Shown here: one piece after another, positions 1 to 6,624 of the stretch
Layout: every line of letters begins with the position of its first letter
Position numbering within the stretch: position 1 is the stretch's first letter
Origin: Boseongicola sp. SB0675_bin_26
GTDB taxonomy: Bacteria > Pseudomonadota > Alphaproteobacteria > Rhodobacterales > Rhodobacteraceae
NCBI GenBank assembly: GCA_009843725.1
Contig: VYCX01000503.1
Span: 1 to 10,943 of the forward strand
Length of the DNA: 10,943 bases
Reading direction: 5' to 3'
Notes under the pieces: model-generated
Told to the model about the DNA's origin: nothing
Databases searched by the model: none
Seen by the model: the letters and a program-made list of their open reading frames with translations, nothing else
Made by a program: the position numbers and the translations under genes

Positions 1-177
1 CCTGGCGGTGTTGACTTTCTTGACTTGAAGCCTTCAGCGTTGGTTTTCAACACATTGTCAGCGCGCGGCGGTCAACATAGGTGGAGCGTTAGGGAACTTC
101 TGACCATTCCTTTGAGGGCTTCTCGGCTGGCGTGCTTAGATCAGGCTATTGAGCTAGAGACTGATGAGATCGCTTAG
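1..177 (+). CDS. 3' end of an unrecognised gene (partial, runs off left edge)
   Basis: Frame 1 is open from the first base to a TAG at 175-177, giving 58 residues with a protein-like mix of acidic, basic and aliphatic residues. It ends in a segment rich in Leu/Ile/Glu (ending ELETDEIA). I do not recognise the family and no diagnostic motif is visible. Base composition is near 47-50% G+C and codon use is not GC3-biased, unlike the relaxase and helicase, so this gene probably has a different origin from its neighbours. The open frame is short enough to arise by chance. The peptide composition is the main argument for it, and the missing upstream sequence prevents a firm call. Confidence 0.4.
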   Translation, partial: PGGVDFLDLKPSALVFNTLSARGGQHRWSVRELLTIPLRASRLACLDQAIELETDEIA

Positions 178-228
178 GTACGTCAGGCAGCCTTGAAAGG
201 CGTCGGCCATGAAACTTTCGGACTCAAC

Positions 229-256
229 TTGAAATTTCAGAATTTACATGTAATAT
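229..256 (+). promoter_or_regulatory. sigma70-like promoter with palindromes over both boxes
   Basis: TTGAAA (229-234) and TAATAT (251-256) are separated by 16 bp in one of the most AT-rich parts of the window. Two perfect 10-bp palindromes overlie the boxes: TGAAATTTCA (230-239) on the -35 and TTACATGTAA (244-253) on the -10, with centres 14 bp apart. That arrangement suits a repressed promoter. It points rightward, but the next plus-strand gene is the distant relaxase (895) and the gene at 408-680 is on the other strand. The transcript could be a small RNA, an antisense RNA or a long leader. Prediction from sequence only. Confidence 0.4.
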
Positions 257-298
257 TGAGCGGTTTCAGTCTGTTAGGGCAGTGTCACTTTTTCGCCT

Positions 299-340
299 GA
301 ATCGCCGAATCAACACTGAATCAGCACGAGGTTCGGATTC
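299..340. other. Cluster of four GANTC (CcrM-type) sites
   Basis: GAATC occurs at 299-303, 307-311 and 318-322, and GATTC at 336-340. The first and third lie in a repeated CTGAATC. GANTC is the recognition site of the cell-cycle methyltransferase CcrM in Alphaproteobacteria. Four sites in 42 bp is far above chance, and further sites lie nearby (221-225, 384-388). The cluster sits just downstream of the predicted promoter. Methylation-sensitive regulation is an inference. Confidence 0.45.
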
Positions 341-346
341 GCATCC

Positions 347-368
347 CTGTCCGCGCATGCGGCGACAG
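347..368. repeat. 22-bp imperfect palindrome
   Basis: CTGTC at 347-351 pairs with GACAG at 364-368, and the central GCGCATGC-type core (354-361) pairs with itself. Only the two positions 352-353 versus 362-363 mismatch. The absence of a loop favours a dimeric-protein operator over an RNA terminator, and there is no T-run on either side. It lies 40 bp past the stop codon of the minus-strand gene at 408-680 and about 90 bp downstream of the predicted promoter start. Confidence 0.5.
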
Positions 369-407
369 GAGGGGACACGGGCATGATTCGCTTCCGCCCG
401 ACAGCCT

Positions 408-680
408 TCAAAGAAGCTTCACGAGAGCGACGATCAGCCCGCCCTGGGCGACCAGCGCGCCGAAGACCCACTTCAGGATCTCGGACTTCGCCTCCTCGAC
501 GCGTGCCTCGACCTTCGCGATTTCGGCCCGCACCCTTTCGACGTCGGCCCTGGTCGCGAGATTCCCGTTGAGCAGGGAGACATGCTCCTCGGCCAGCGTC
601 TCGGCCTGCCGTTCCGTGAATCCGGAATCGGTGAGCCGCTTGACGAAGCGGTGGGTGTCGAACGCGATGGCCTCTGACAT
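408..680 (-). CDS. DUF1640-like coiled-coil protein with C-terminal membrane anchor
   Basis: 90 residues from ATG at 680 to TGA at 408-410. Residues 5-35 (FDTHRFVKRLTDSGFTERQAE) match the usual start of bacterial DUF1640/CCDC90-like small proteins: an aromatic-DT opening, then an 'L..sGF...QAE.LA' helix. Residues 40-70 (LATRADVERVRAEI onward) form an amphipathic heptad-like coiled coil. Residues 71-90 form one hydrophobic membrane segment ending in VALVKLL. These proteins are common in Alphaproteobacteria, often near mobile or toxin-antitoxin genes. Their bacterial function is not established; the eukaryotic relatives are mitochondrial inner-membrane proteins. Upstream in-frame starts exist but would add an Arg-rich, non-protein-like stretch, so this ATG is preferred even though no strong ribosome binding site precedes it. 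The gene is divergent from the relaxase. Confidence 0.75.
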   Translation of the reverse strand: MSEAIAFDTHRFVKRLTDSGFTERQAETLAEEHVSLLNGNLATRADVERVRAEIAKVEARVEEAKSEILKWVFGALVAQGGLIVALVKLL

Positions 681-723
681 GAGCGAATCATAGTGGCGCC
701 GACGCCGTCCGGCAAGCGCGATC

Positions 724-758
724 GTGCCGCGAATCCCGTGCCGCGCGGGTGTGCCGCG
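724..758. repeat. Three 8-bp direct repeats upstream of the relaxase gene
   Basis: GTGCCGCG is present exactly at 724-731, 738-745 and 751-758, with start-to-start spacings of 14 and 13 bp. A 7/8 match (TTGCCGCG) lies at 822-829. The array is in the 214-bp divergent spacer between the DUF1640-like gene and the relaxase start at 895. Short direct repeats beside a relaxase gene commonly bind accessory or regulatory proteins at oriT or at the relaxase promoter. That role is inferred here and no nick-site consensus was recognised. Confidence 0.5.
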
Positions 759-894
759 GCAGCGAGTGAAGGACAGTCGACGACATTCGCGGACAGGGCT
801 GCGCAAGCGCCGTTCCTGCCCTTGCCGCGCGTGGAACCGACGCCAATCCTTCCGGCATGAACGTGCACGAAACCCCCGGATCCGGCTCCGTCGC

Positions 895-3800
895 ATGGTA
901 GCCTCCATCGGCAAGATCGCCTCGCCGTCGCAGGGCGTGGCCTACTTCGAGCGGGACGGCTACTACGCGAAGGAAACCGCCGCGCATCGCGAGGCCAGCG
1001 CCTGGGCGGGCCGCGGCGCGGAGGCGCTGGGCCTCTCCGGCCCGGTCGATCCCGGACGCTTCCGGTCGGTGCTGGAGGGCGAGGTGCCGGACGGACGGCG
1101 GCTCGGGCGCAGGGAGATCGGGGGCAACATCGTCCACCGACCGGGCCGGGACGTGACGCTGAGCGCACCCAAGTCGGTGTCGCTCATGGCGCTCGTCGGC
1201 GGCGACGAAAGGATAGTCGAGGCGCATGACCGTCCGGTGACGGAGACGCTGGACTGGCTCGCGGCGCACGCCGTCGAGACGCGGATGCGCGACCCCGTGA
1301 CCCGCGCGATGGTCCGCGCGGGCGGCCTGAAGATGGTCGTGGCGACCTTCAGGCACGACACGGCGAGGAACCTCGACCCGCAGCTTCACACGCACGCCGT
1401 GATCGCCAACATGGTGCAGGGCGCGGACGGCAAGTGGCGGACCATGGTCGACGACGGCCTGTTCGGCGGCAAGATGGCCATCGGCGCGATCTACCGGGCG
1501 GAGCTTGCACGGGGCCTGGGCGACCTCGGCTACGGAGTGGACAAGACGCACCCGGACGGGCGGTTCGAGATCGCGGGCGTCCCGCGCGAGGCGGTCGAGG
1601 CCTTCTCCACGCGCAGGCAGGAGATCGAGGCCGCGATGGCGGAGCGCGGAATGGGGGACACGAAGGACAGCCCGCACCTTGCCGCCCGCGCCGCGATGGT
1701 GACGCGGGCGGCGAAGCGGGACGTCGACCGGGGCGAGCTCGCCCGGTTGTGGAAGCGCCAGGCGAAGGCGCTCGGGTTCTCGCCCGCGAAGGTCCGGGCG
1801 GAGGCCCGCAAGGCGGAGCGCGGCCTGTCCGGCCCGGACCTGTTCTCGGCGCCTGGCCGCGTTGCCGGCGAGGCCGCGGCCTGGGCGGTCGCGCACCTCT
1901 CCGAGCGCGAGGCGGTGTTCGGCCACGCGGACCTCCTGGCCGCGACGCTGGCCCGCGATCCGGGCGCGGTCAGCGCACGCGACGCCGAGCGCGCCATCAC
2001 GGCGCTCGAACGGGACGGTTCCCTCCATGCCGCGCGCGGCCTCGGCCACGGGCGGCACTGGGCCACGGACGCGGCGCTGGCGCGGGAATCGGAGGCCATC
2101 GCGCTGATGCGCGCCGGACAGGGCGCCGGGAAGGCGGTCATGCGCCGTTGGGTGGCGGAGACGAAGCTCCACCGGGGCCGTCTCAACGAGGGCCAGAAGG
2201 AGGCGGTGAAGTCCGTGCTCGCCAGCAAGGACAGGGTGGTCGCCGTGCAGGGCTACGCGGGCACGGGGAAGACGACGATGCTGAAGCGGCTGCGCGCGCT
2301 CGGCGAGAGCCGGGGCTACCGCGCCGTCGGCCTCGCGCCCTCGGCTTCCGCCGCCAGGACGCTCCAGGAGGGATCGGGCATCGAATCGGGGACGCTGCAG
2401 CGCTGGCTGGCGCGCCACGGCGGCATCGCCGAGGGGCGCGGCACGGCGGACGGGCTGAAGCGGCTCCGCGCGGCGAACGCGAAAACGATCCTGGTGGTCG
2501 ACGAATCCTCGCTCGCGTCCAGCGAACAGGTCAGGGACCTGCTGCGCATCGCGACGACGCTGAGGATCCCCCGCGTGGTTCTGGTGGGCGACGAGCGGCA
2601 GCTCGGCGCGGTCGAGGCGGGCAAGCCGTTCGCGCAGCTCAAGGCCGCCGGGATGGAGACGGCGGTGATGGACGACATCGTGCGCCAGCGCGACGCGGAG
2701 CTCAAGGCGGCGGTCCGGGCGAGTCTCCAGGGCGACGTGAAGGCCGCCTTCGCCAGGCTCTGCGGCAACGTCCGGCAGGTCGAGCACGGCGACCTTGCGG
2801 CGGAGACCGCGCGGCTCTGGCTGGACCTGTCCCCGGAACTCCGCGAGCGGACCGGCATCGTCGCGCCGACGCGGGCGCTCCGTGACGGGATCAGCGCGAC
2901 GGGCCGCGAGGGGCTGGTGGCCGAGGGCGCGGTCTCGGGACCGGCGATGGAGGTTCCGAGGCTCGTCCCGCGCGACCTCACCCGCGCGGAGATGACGCGC
3001 GCCGGCAGCTACGGCGTCGGCGACACGGTGATCTTCGCCCGCACGTACAAGACGTTGGGCGTGGAACGGGGGGACGAGCGCAGGGTCGCTTCCGTCGACA
3101 CGCGCATGGGCACGGTGCGCCTGGAGGACGCGAAAGGCGGCCTGAAGTCCTGGCGGCCGGGGCGTCTCGCCGCCGCCAAGGGCGGGGTCGAGGCCTTCCG
3201 GAGCGAGGCGGCGGAGCTTCGCCGGGGCGACCGGATCCGCTTCACGCGCAACGACCCGGCCTCGGGGCTGGCCAACGGCGAGACCGCGACGGTGGAGGCG
3301 GTGGGGCGCGACGGCGTCCGCCTGCGGCTCGAGGACGGGTCCGCGAAGAGGCTCGGGAAGGACGACCCGCAGCTTCGCCACGTCGACCGCGCCTTCGCGG
3401 CGACGGTGCACGCGTTCCAGGGCCGCACGGTGGACAGGATCGTGGCGGCGATGCCCGCCGGCAACCCGAGACTGACGGACCTGCGCGCCTTCTACGTGGC
3501 GATCAGCCGGGCGCGTGACGCCGCCCATCTCGTCACGGACGACGCGCACAGGCTCGCCGACCAGCTGGAGCGGGCGACGGGCGAGCGGCTCGCGGCGCTC
3601 GACGCGACGGCCAGGCAGGCCGCGCACGAGGCGGTCTTCGGGCGCGGCGCGGGCCAGGGCCGGGAGACGGATCACGTGACACGCGCGTCCGGCGCGATGG
3701 ATCGGGGCGTCGGACCGGATCGCGGTGACGGACGCGGGGATGGGCGCCGCGACGGCGTCGGGCGCGAACCGTCACCTGGCCGGGAACGCGGGCATGGTGT

Positions 3801-4023
3801 CGAACGCCAGGCGGGTCCTGGCCGTGACGAAAGGGCTCGGGACCTTGACGGCAAGCCGCGGGACCGGAGCGCCGGGCGCGAGCGTGCCGGGCAGGATGGG
3901 GGCAAGCCGGATCGTGGCATCGACCGTGGCGGCGAAGGCCGGAAGCGCGCTTCCCGCCAGCCGGAACTGGAAAGGGTGACCGAACCGAAGCACAGGTCGC
4001 GCGACCTCGACATGGGCATGTAG
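895..4023 (+). CDS. MobF-family conjugative relaxase-helicase (TrwC/TraA type)
   Basis: 1042 residues. The N-terminal TrwC relaxase domain (about 1-300) has candidate catalytic tyrosines Y17, Y23 and Y24 (AYFERDGYYAKE) and the metal-binding histidines H154, H165 and H167 (ending QLHTHAVIAN). The C-terminal half is an SF1 RecD/TraI-like helicase: Walker A GYAGTGKT at 453-460, Walker B VVDES with D536-E537, GDERQLGA from 565, TVHAFQG at 837-843 and YVAISRAR at 867-874. SH3-like TraI segments lie between (about 700-820). Residues from about 923 form a low-complexity Arg/Gly/Asp/Glu tail ending in DLDMGM, a plausible type IV secretion signal. The enzyme would nick oriT, stay bound to the 5' end and unwind the plasmid strand. 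The ATG at 895 puts the tyrosines at the expected distance from the N-terminus. An upstream GTG (724) would add Arg-rich noise. No T4CP or mating-pair genes are adjacent, so the element is probably mobilizable rather than self-transmissible within this view. Confidence 0.95.
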   Translation: MVASIGKIASPSQGVAYFERDGYYAKETAAHREASAWAGRGAEALGLSGPVDPGRFRSVLEGEVPDGRRLGRREIGGNIVHRPGRDVTLSAPKSVSLMALVGGDERIVEAHDRPVTETLDWLAAHAVETRMRDPVTRAMVRAGGLKMVVATFRHDTARNLDPQLHTHAVIANMVQGADGKWRTMVDDGLFGGKMAIGAIYRAELARGLGDLGYGVDKTHPDGRFEIAGVPREAVEAFSTRRQEIEAAMAERGMGDTKDSPHLAARAAMVTRAAKRDVDRGELARLWKRQAKALGFSPAKVRAEARKAERGLSGPDLFSAPGRVAGEAAAWAVAHLSEREAVFGHADLLAATLARDPGAVSARDAERAITALERDGSLHAARGLGHGRHWATDAALARESEAIALMRAGQGAGKAVMRRWVAETKLHRGRLNEGQKEAVKSVLASKDRVVAVQGYAGTGKTTMLKRLRALGESRGYRAVGLAPSASAARTLQEGSGIESGTLQRWLARHGGIAEGRGTADGLKRLRAANAKTILVVDESSLASSEQVRDLLRIATTLRIPRVVLVGDERQLGAVEAGKPFAQLKAAGMETAVMDDIVRQRDAELKAAVRASLQGDVKAAFARLCGNVRQVEHGDLAAETARLWLDLSPELRERTGIVAPTRALRDGISATGREGLVAEGAVSGPAMEVPRLVPRDLTRAEMTRAGSYGVGDTVIFARTYKTLGVERGDERRVASVDTRMGTVRLEDAKGGLKSWRPGRLAAAKGGVEAFRSEAAELRRGDRIRFTRNDPASGLANGETATVEAVGRDGVRLRLEDGSAKRLGKDDPQLRHVDRAFAATVHAFQGRTVDRIVAAMPAGNPRLTDLRAFYVAISRARDAAHLVTDDAHRLADQLERATGERLAALDATARQAAHEAVFGRGAGQGRETDHVTRASGAMDRGVGPDRGDGRGDGRRDGVGREPSPGRERGHGVERQAGPGRDERARDLDGKPRDRSAGRERAGQDGGKPDRGIDRGGEGRKRASRQPELERVTEPKHRSRDLDMGM

Positions 4024-4146
4024 CCTCCCCTTCCTCCTCCTCCCGGCCGGACACGGCTTCGGCGACGGCACGGCCAGTCCGCGAAACGGCCCGGTCCGCG
4101 CCGATCCGGCGTTGCGTCCGGCCTCGTCCTGGTCCAGTTTGCACCT

Positions 4147-4191
4147 GCCCGCCGCGGCGAGCTTTCCGCAAAGTCACCTCCCGCGGCGGGC
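4147..4191. repeat. Perfect 11-bp-stem hairpin
   Basis: GCCCGCCGCGG (4147-4157) is perfectly complementary to CCGCGGCGGGC (4181-4191). The 23-nt loop can fold further: GAG/CTC at 4159-4161 with 4178-4180, then CTTT/AAAG at 4162-4165 with 4170-4173. It lies 123 bp after the relaxase stop. There is no T-run on either strand, so an intrinsic terminator is uncertain. Confidence 0.55.
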
Positions 4192-4211
4192 GTCCTCCTT
4201 GGTGGGAGAGC

Positions 4212-4252
4212 GAAGGGGGCCGGGCGCAGCTTCGCCGATGCCGGCCCCCTTC
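4212..4252. terminator. Perfect 12-bp-stem hairpin, candidate bidirectional terminator
   Basis: GAAGGGGGCCGG (4212-4223) and CCGGCCCCCTTC (4241-4252) form a perfect stem with a 17-nt loop. It lies between the converging relaxase (ends 4023, plus) and secreted-protein gene (ends 4720, minus), where a shared terminator would be expected. A U-tract is lacking on both strands, as is common in very GC-rich genomes, so termination is inferred. A near-copy of the same stem lies at 5480-5513. Confidence 0.5.
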
Positions 4253-4719
4253 CGCCTTCCGGTCGAGATGCCGGTCGCCACGGTCCGGGGCAGGCTGCTG
4301 CCGAAGGTGCCACCCGCTGGCAATGCTGCCGTCGCCCGGCGTGGTCCAGCCGCTCTCGAACTGCAGGTCGGGAACTGCCGCGCGGCGACAGGCGATCCTC
4401 AGGACTGTTCGCGACGACCCTGCCGCTGTCCGGAAGCGTCAGGAGGATCTTGGGAAACCGCTCCGCCTCCCGGTCCTTGAAGGCTGCTTCCGGATGTGGC
4501 GTCGACCGCGCATTCAGCCCGATTCTGCGGTGCCGTGCGACCGGGCGTTGATCCCGGTTCTTCGGCCAGACCCCAGGATTCGGGCCGGAATCCGTGCCGG
4601 ATCGCACCCGAAACGGCCATTCCCGTCGACCTGGCGGCCGTTTGTCCGGGCCGTCACCCACGAGAGCGGCCTGAGAGCCGTCCCACGTGCTGGAATCCGC
4701 GCCGGGCGAGCGTCAGCCG

Positions 4720-5400
4720 TCACCCGCTTGTCTGTTCGCAAACGTAAGTGGCCTGCGACTCCACGATTTCGTCCGCCTTCGTGCCTGAGGGAAAATGGAA
4801 GTAGTGGCCTTGCAGGCCCGGACCGCCCCTGGGGCCGATCTGGAACGCATGATGTTCTGGAGCGGTCTCGCCCGACATTGATGCCAACGCGTCCGCCGCG
4901 CTCCGGGCGATTCCGGCGTCGAGCCATATCCACAAGCGGGCCGGTCCCCTGACCTCGAAGAACGTTTCAATCGGCGGAAGGGTGCCCATTCGGACCACGC
5001 CGGTTCCGGCCTCGTGGTCGGCCTTCAGCATTGTCCTCGACGTGCCGAAGACCGTCACGCATTCCCAGACTTCCCCGCCGGGCGCAGGACAGGGCTGCGC
5101 CTTGTCCATGTAGGAACCGGCTTGCGTGATCAGTTGACGGCGGACGACAGGATTGTTGCGGTTCCCGTAGCTGGGCGCTTCGGCGTCTCCGCCATGCGCC
5201 CGGATGTATGCCGCCGTGGCCCTGGCCGTCATGGCTCCCCACTGTCCGTCGATCGGGCCGGGATCGAATCCGCACCGGCGCAGCACCTGTTGAAGCGCCT
5301 TGACCTCCCTTGTGTTGTGCAGATCAGCGCTGGCAGACGTGGCAAGCGAAATTGCCAGGGCCGCGATGGTGACGGCGACACGGGCTTGTCTGAAAGGCAT
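4720..5400 (-). CDS. Secreted protein with N-terminal peptidoglycan-binding domain
   Basis: 226 residues from ATG at 5400. Residues 1-25 form a signal peptide: R4/R7, a hydrophobic core VAVTIAALAISLA, and cleavage after ASA. Residues 30-68 match a PG_binding_1 repeat: REVKALQQVL, then GFDPGPIDGQWG and AMTARATAAYI. The C-terminal part (about 104-226) is not recognised; it begins with PAPGGEVWECV and ends ATYVCE, so C114 and C221 may form a disulfide bracketing a beta-rich domain. No lytic, amidase or protease motif is visible, so it probably binds the cell wall or periplasmic partners rather than cutting glycan. In-frame starts upstream exist, but only this ATG gives a clean export signal. The ribosome binding site is only a purine-rich GAAGAGAAAG. 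It stands alone, convergent with the relaxase, and its C-terminal layout resembles that of the protein at 10109-10648. Confidence 0.8.
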   Translation of the reverse strand: MPFRQARVAVTIAALAISLATSASADLHNTREVKALQQVLRRCGFDPGPIDGQWGAMTARATAAYIRAHGGDAEAPSYGNRNNPVVRRQLITQAGSYMDKAQPCPAPGGEVWECVTVFGTSRTMLKADHEAGTGVVRMGTLPPIETFFEVRGPARLWIWLDAGIARSAADALASMSGETAPEHHAFQIGPRGGPGLQGHYFHFPSGTKADEIVESQATYVCEQTSG

Positions 5401-5430
5401 CGGCTTTCTCTTCGGGCGTCGGGCTGCACG

Positions 5431-5464
5431 GGTTCCGGATCGACCTGGCATCATGACCGGAACC
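5431..5464. promoter_or_regulatory. Operator-like inverted repeat upstream of the secreted-protein gene
   Basis: GGTTCCGG (5431-5438) and CCGGAACC (5457-5464) are a perfect 8-bp inverted repeat with an 18-bp spacer. The centre is about 47 bp upstream of the ATG at 5400, where a repressor or activator of that minus-strand gene could bind. No convincing -35/-10 pair was found beside it. Confidence 0.4.
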
Positions 5465-5479
5465 TTGGCTCGGAGAACG

Positions 5480-5513
5480 GAAGAGGGCCGGAATCCGCGT
5501 CGCGGCCCCCTTC
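5480..5513. terminator. Hairpin resembling the one at 4212-4252
   Basis: GAAGAGGGCCG (5480-5490) pairs with CGGCCCCCTTC (5503-5513) with one mismatch and a 12-nt loop. The stem is almost identical to that at 4212-4252, and the two lie on either side of the secreted-protein gene. It could terminate minus-strand transcripts entering from the right or plus-strand antisense transcripts. No T-run is present. Confidence 0.4.
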
Positions 5514-5610
5514 GCCGTCCACAGGAAGACGCCCGCCGCGAGAGCTGAAACACGAATCAAGGGGGTGCGACGGGCACATGCAGGCTGGACCAGGACGGGG
5601 ACGGAAACAA

Positions 5611-5646
5611 GTCCGATGGAAGCCAACTGTCCGACGGAAGCCAACC
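5611..5646. repeat. 18-bp tandem duplication
   Basis: Two adjacent 18-bp units, GTCCGATGGAAGCCAACT (5611-5628) and GTCCGACGGAAGCCAACC (5629-5646), differ at two positions. A partial third match (GACGGAGCC) follows at 5647. It lies outside any supported gene. Confidence 0.7.
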
Positions 5647-5914
5647 GACGGAGCCAGGACCAGGCGCCTTGGACTGGCAGGTCCGTGTCCGCGCCCGGCA
5701 TCAGGAAGCGGACCGCTCGCGGCGATGCCCTGAAGCGCCGGAATGCCCGCCGCCGCGACGCCTCCCGATGCGAACCGTTCCGGGAATCGCCGGGCCGCGG
5801 GCACCGGCAATCGAGCGACGGTTGCGTCCGTGCAGTGACAATGCAGCAACGGGACAGGCCATGAAACGACTGCAAACGCCCCCGGCATCTTGGGAAAGAC
5901 CGCATGGCGCGGGC

Positions 5915-5935
5915 CGGGAGCGTGTATCGCTCCCG
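5915..5935. repeat. Perfect 8-bp-stem, 5-nt-loop hairpin
   Basis: CGGGAGCG (5915-5922) pairs with CGCTCCCG (5928-5935) around the loop TGTAT. It is compact and stable, but no T-run follows on either strand and no gene abuts it, so its role is unknown. An RNA structural element or a remnant terminator are both possible. Confidence 0.5.
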
Positions 5936-6234
5936 CACGATGACGGAGGCCGCGCAAGGGCGGAAGTTCCCGGGAGAACCGTTCCCAGCGGCTCCAACCC
6001 CTTGAAATCGCCCGATGTGTTTTTTGCGTGTTCGCCTGATGCCTCTGCGGAGTACGCGCTTTTCCAAGGGAATCCGGGAGCATGCATGCAGTCAGGGGGC
6101 GACAGGACGCACCCTCGCGAAGACAGGGCACGACGGGCATCACCGATGCGGCAGGTGTGTCTCCCCTTCCCGGGCGCCAGCCCGGTCGATTCGGACGTCT
6201 CGTCCGGCATCATGTCGGGGAGTGCTTTCGAGGA

Positions 6235-6248
6235 TGCCATGCATGGCA
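6235..6248. repeat. 14-bp perfect palindrome
   Basis: TGCCATGCATGGCA is perfectly self-complementary without a loop, as expected of a homodimer binding site. It lies about 420 bp upstream of the predicted helicase start. A related shorter palindrome, GCATGCATGC, is at 6080-6089. Function unknown. Confidence 0.5.
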
Positions 6249-6624
6249 AAGCCGCCGTGGCGCCTGAACCGGAAGCTGGGTTGGGATGCGCAATTCTGCG
6301 GTCGCTTCCCGCTCTCGCGACTGGCAAGAGGCTGCGCTCATCGCGGAGTTCGGCAGCGAGATGGAAGCAGGCAGTGTCGGACCGGGTTCCGATGCAGGTT
6401 GCTTCGATACCCTGTGCACCGACACGGAAGCCAAGAACGGTTCGACGCTAGGTGAATCGTTGACGCAAGCGCGGCAATCGACCGCGACGGGACGCTGTGC
6501 TAGCTGTTCGCGGCGGCATGTCGATTCGAGCAGGACGGAGGCAGGACGCATTGCACGGGGCGAAGTCAGGACACGGTGCGCTATCCACGCATCGGCTGGG
6601 TTTGGCGGCGGACAATTCAACTGA

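Larger units (their letters stand above)
4024..4719. other. Intergenic stretch with hairpins; possible decayed coding sequence on the minus strand
   Basis: No open frame here has convincing codon bias, start signals or family motifs. A pyrimidine tract follows the relaxase stop (4024-4045); its complement is purine-rich with many GG runs. Two strong GC hairpins follow at 4147-4191 and 4212-4252. On the minus strand, two short peptides read as if once coding but lie in different frames: one near 4395-4482 (DREAERFPKILLTLPDSG) and one near 4310-4372 (PDLQFESGWTTPGDGSIASG). A frameshifted remnant gene would explain them, but chance is not excluded. Confidence 0.45.

Noticed and set aside
46..57. 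TTCAACACATTG repeated at 9827-9838, possible direct repeats of an insertion
   Set aside because: A 12-bp exact match is expected by chance a few times in a window of this size, and neither copy abuts a recombinase, tRNA or clear junction.
281..300. GTGTCACTTTTTCGCC, which recalls insertion-sequence ends
   Set aside because: No matching inverted end, transposase or target duplication could be found, so the resemblance is not evidence.
383..571. A 62-codon plus-strand frame
   Set aside because: Almost entirely Arg/Pro/Ser, and overlaps the DUF1640-like gene on the opposite strand, which has clear coding character.
688..3675. A 995-codon open frame on the minus strand opposite the relaxase
   Set aside because: Arg/Ala/His/Pro-rich composition with no domain. 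It is the expected antisense shadow of a GC3-biased gene whose plus strand has intact relaxase and helicase motifs.
4112..4480. A 122-codon plus-strand frame after the relaxase
   Set aside because: Contains the two perfect GC hairpins within it, has no domain, and has a composition typical of random GC-rich sequence.
5940..6000. tRNA-like look of a GC-rich segment with GAACCGTTCCC
   Set aside because: No T-loop consensus, no acceptor-stem pairing and no anticodon arm could be drawn.
5669..6451. Long plus (260 codons) and minus (5701-6327, 208 codons) frames in the gene-poor stretch
   Set aside because: Both are Arg/Pro/Ser/Cys-rich, lack motifs, good starts and consistent codon bias, and overlap each other.
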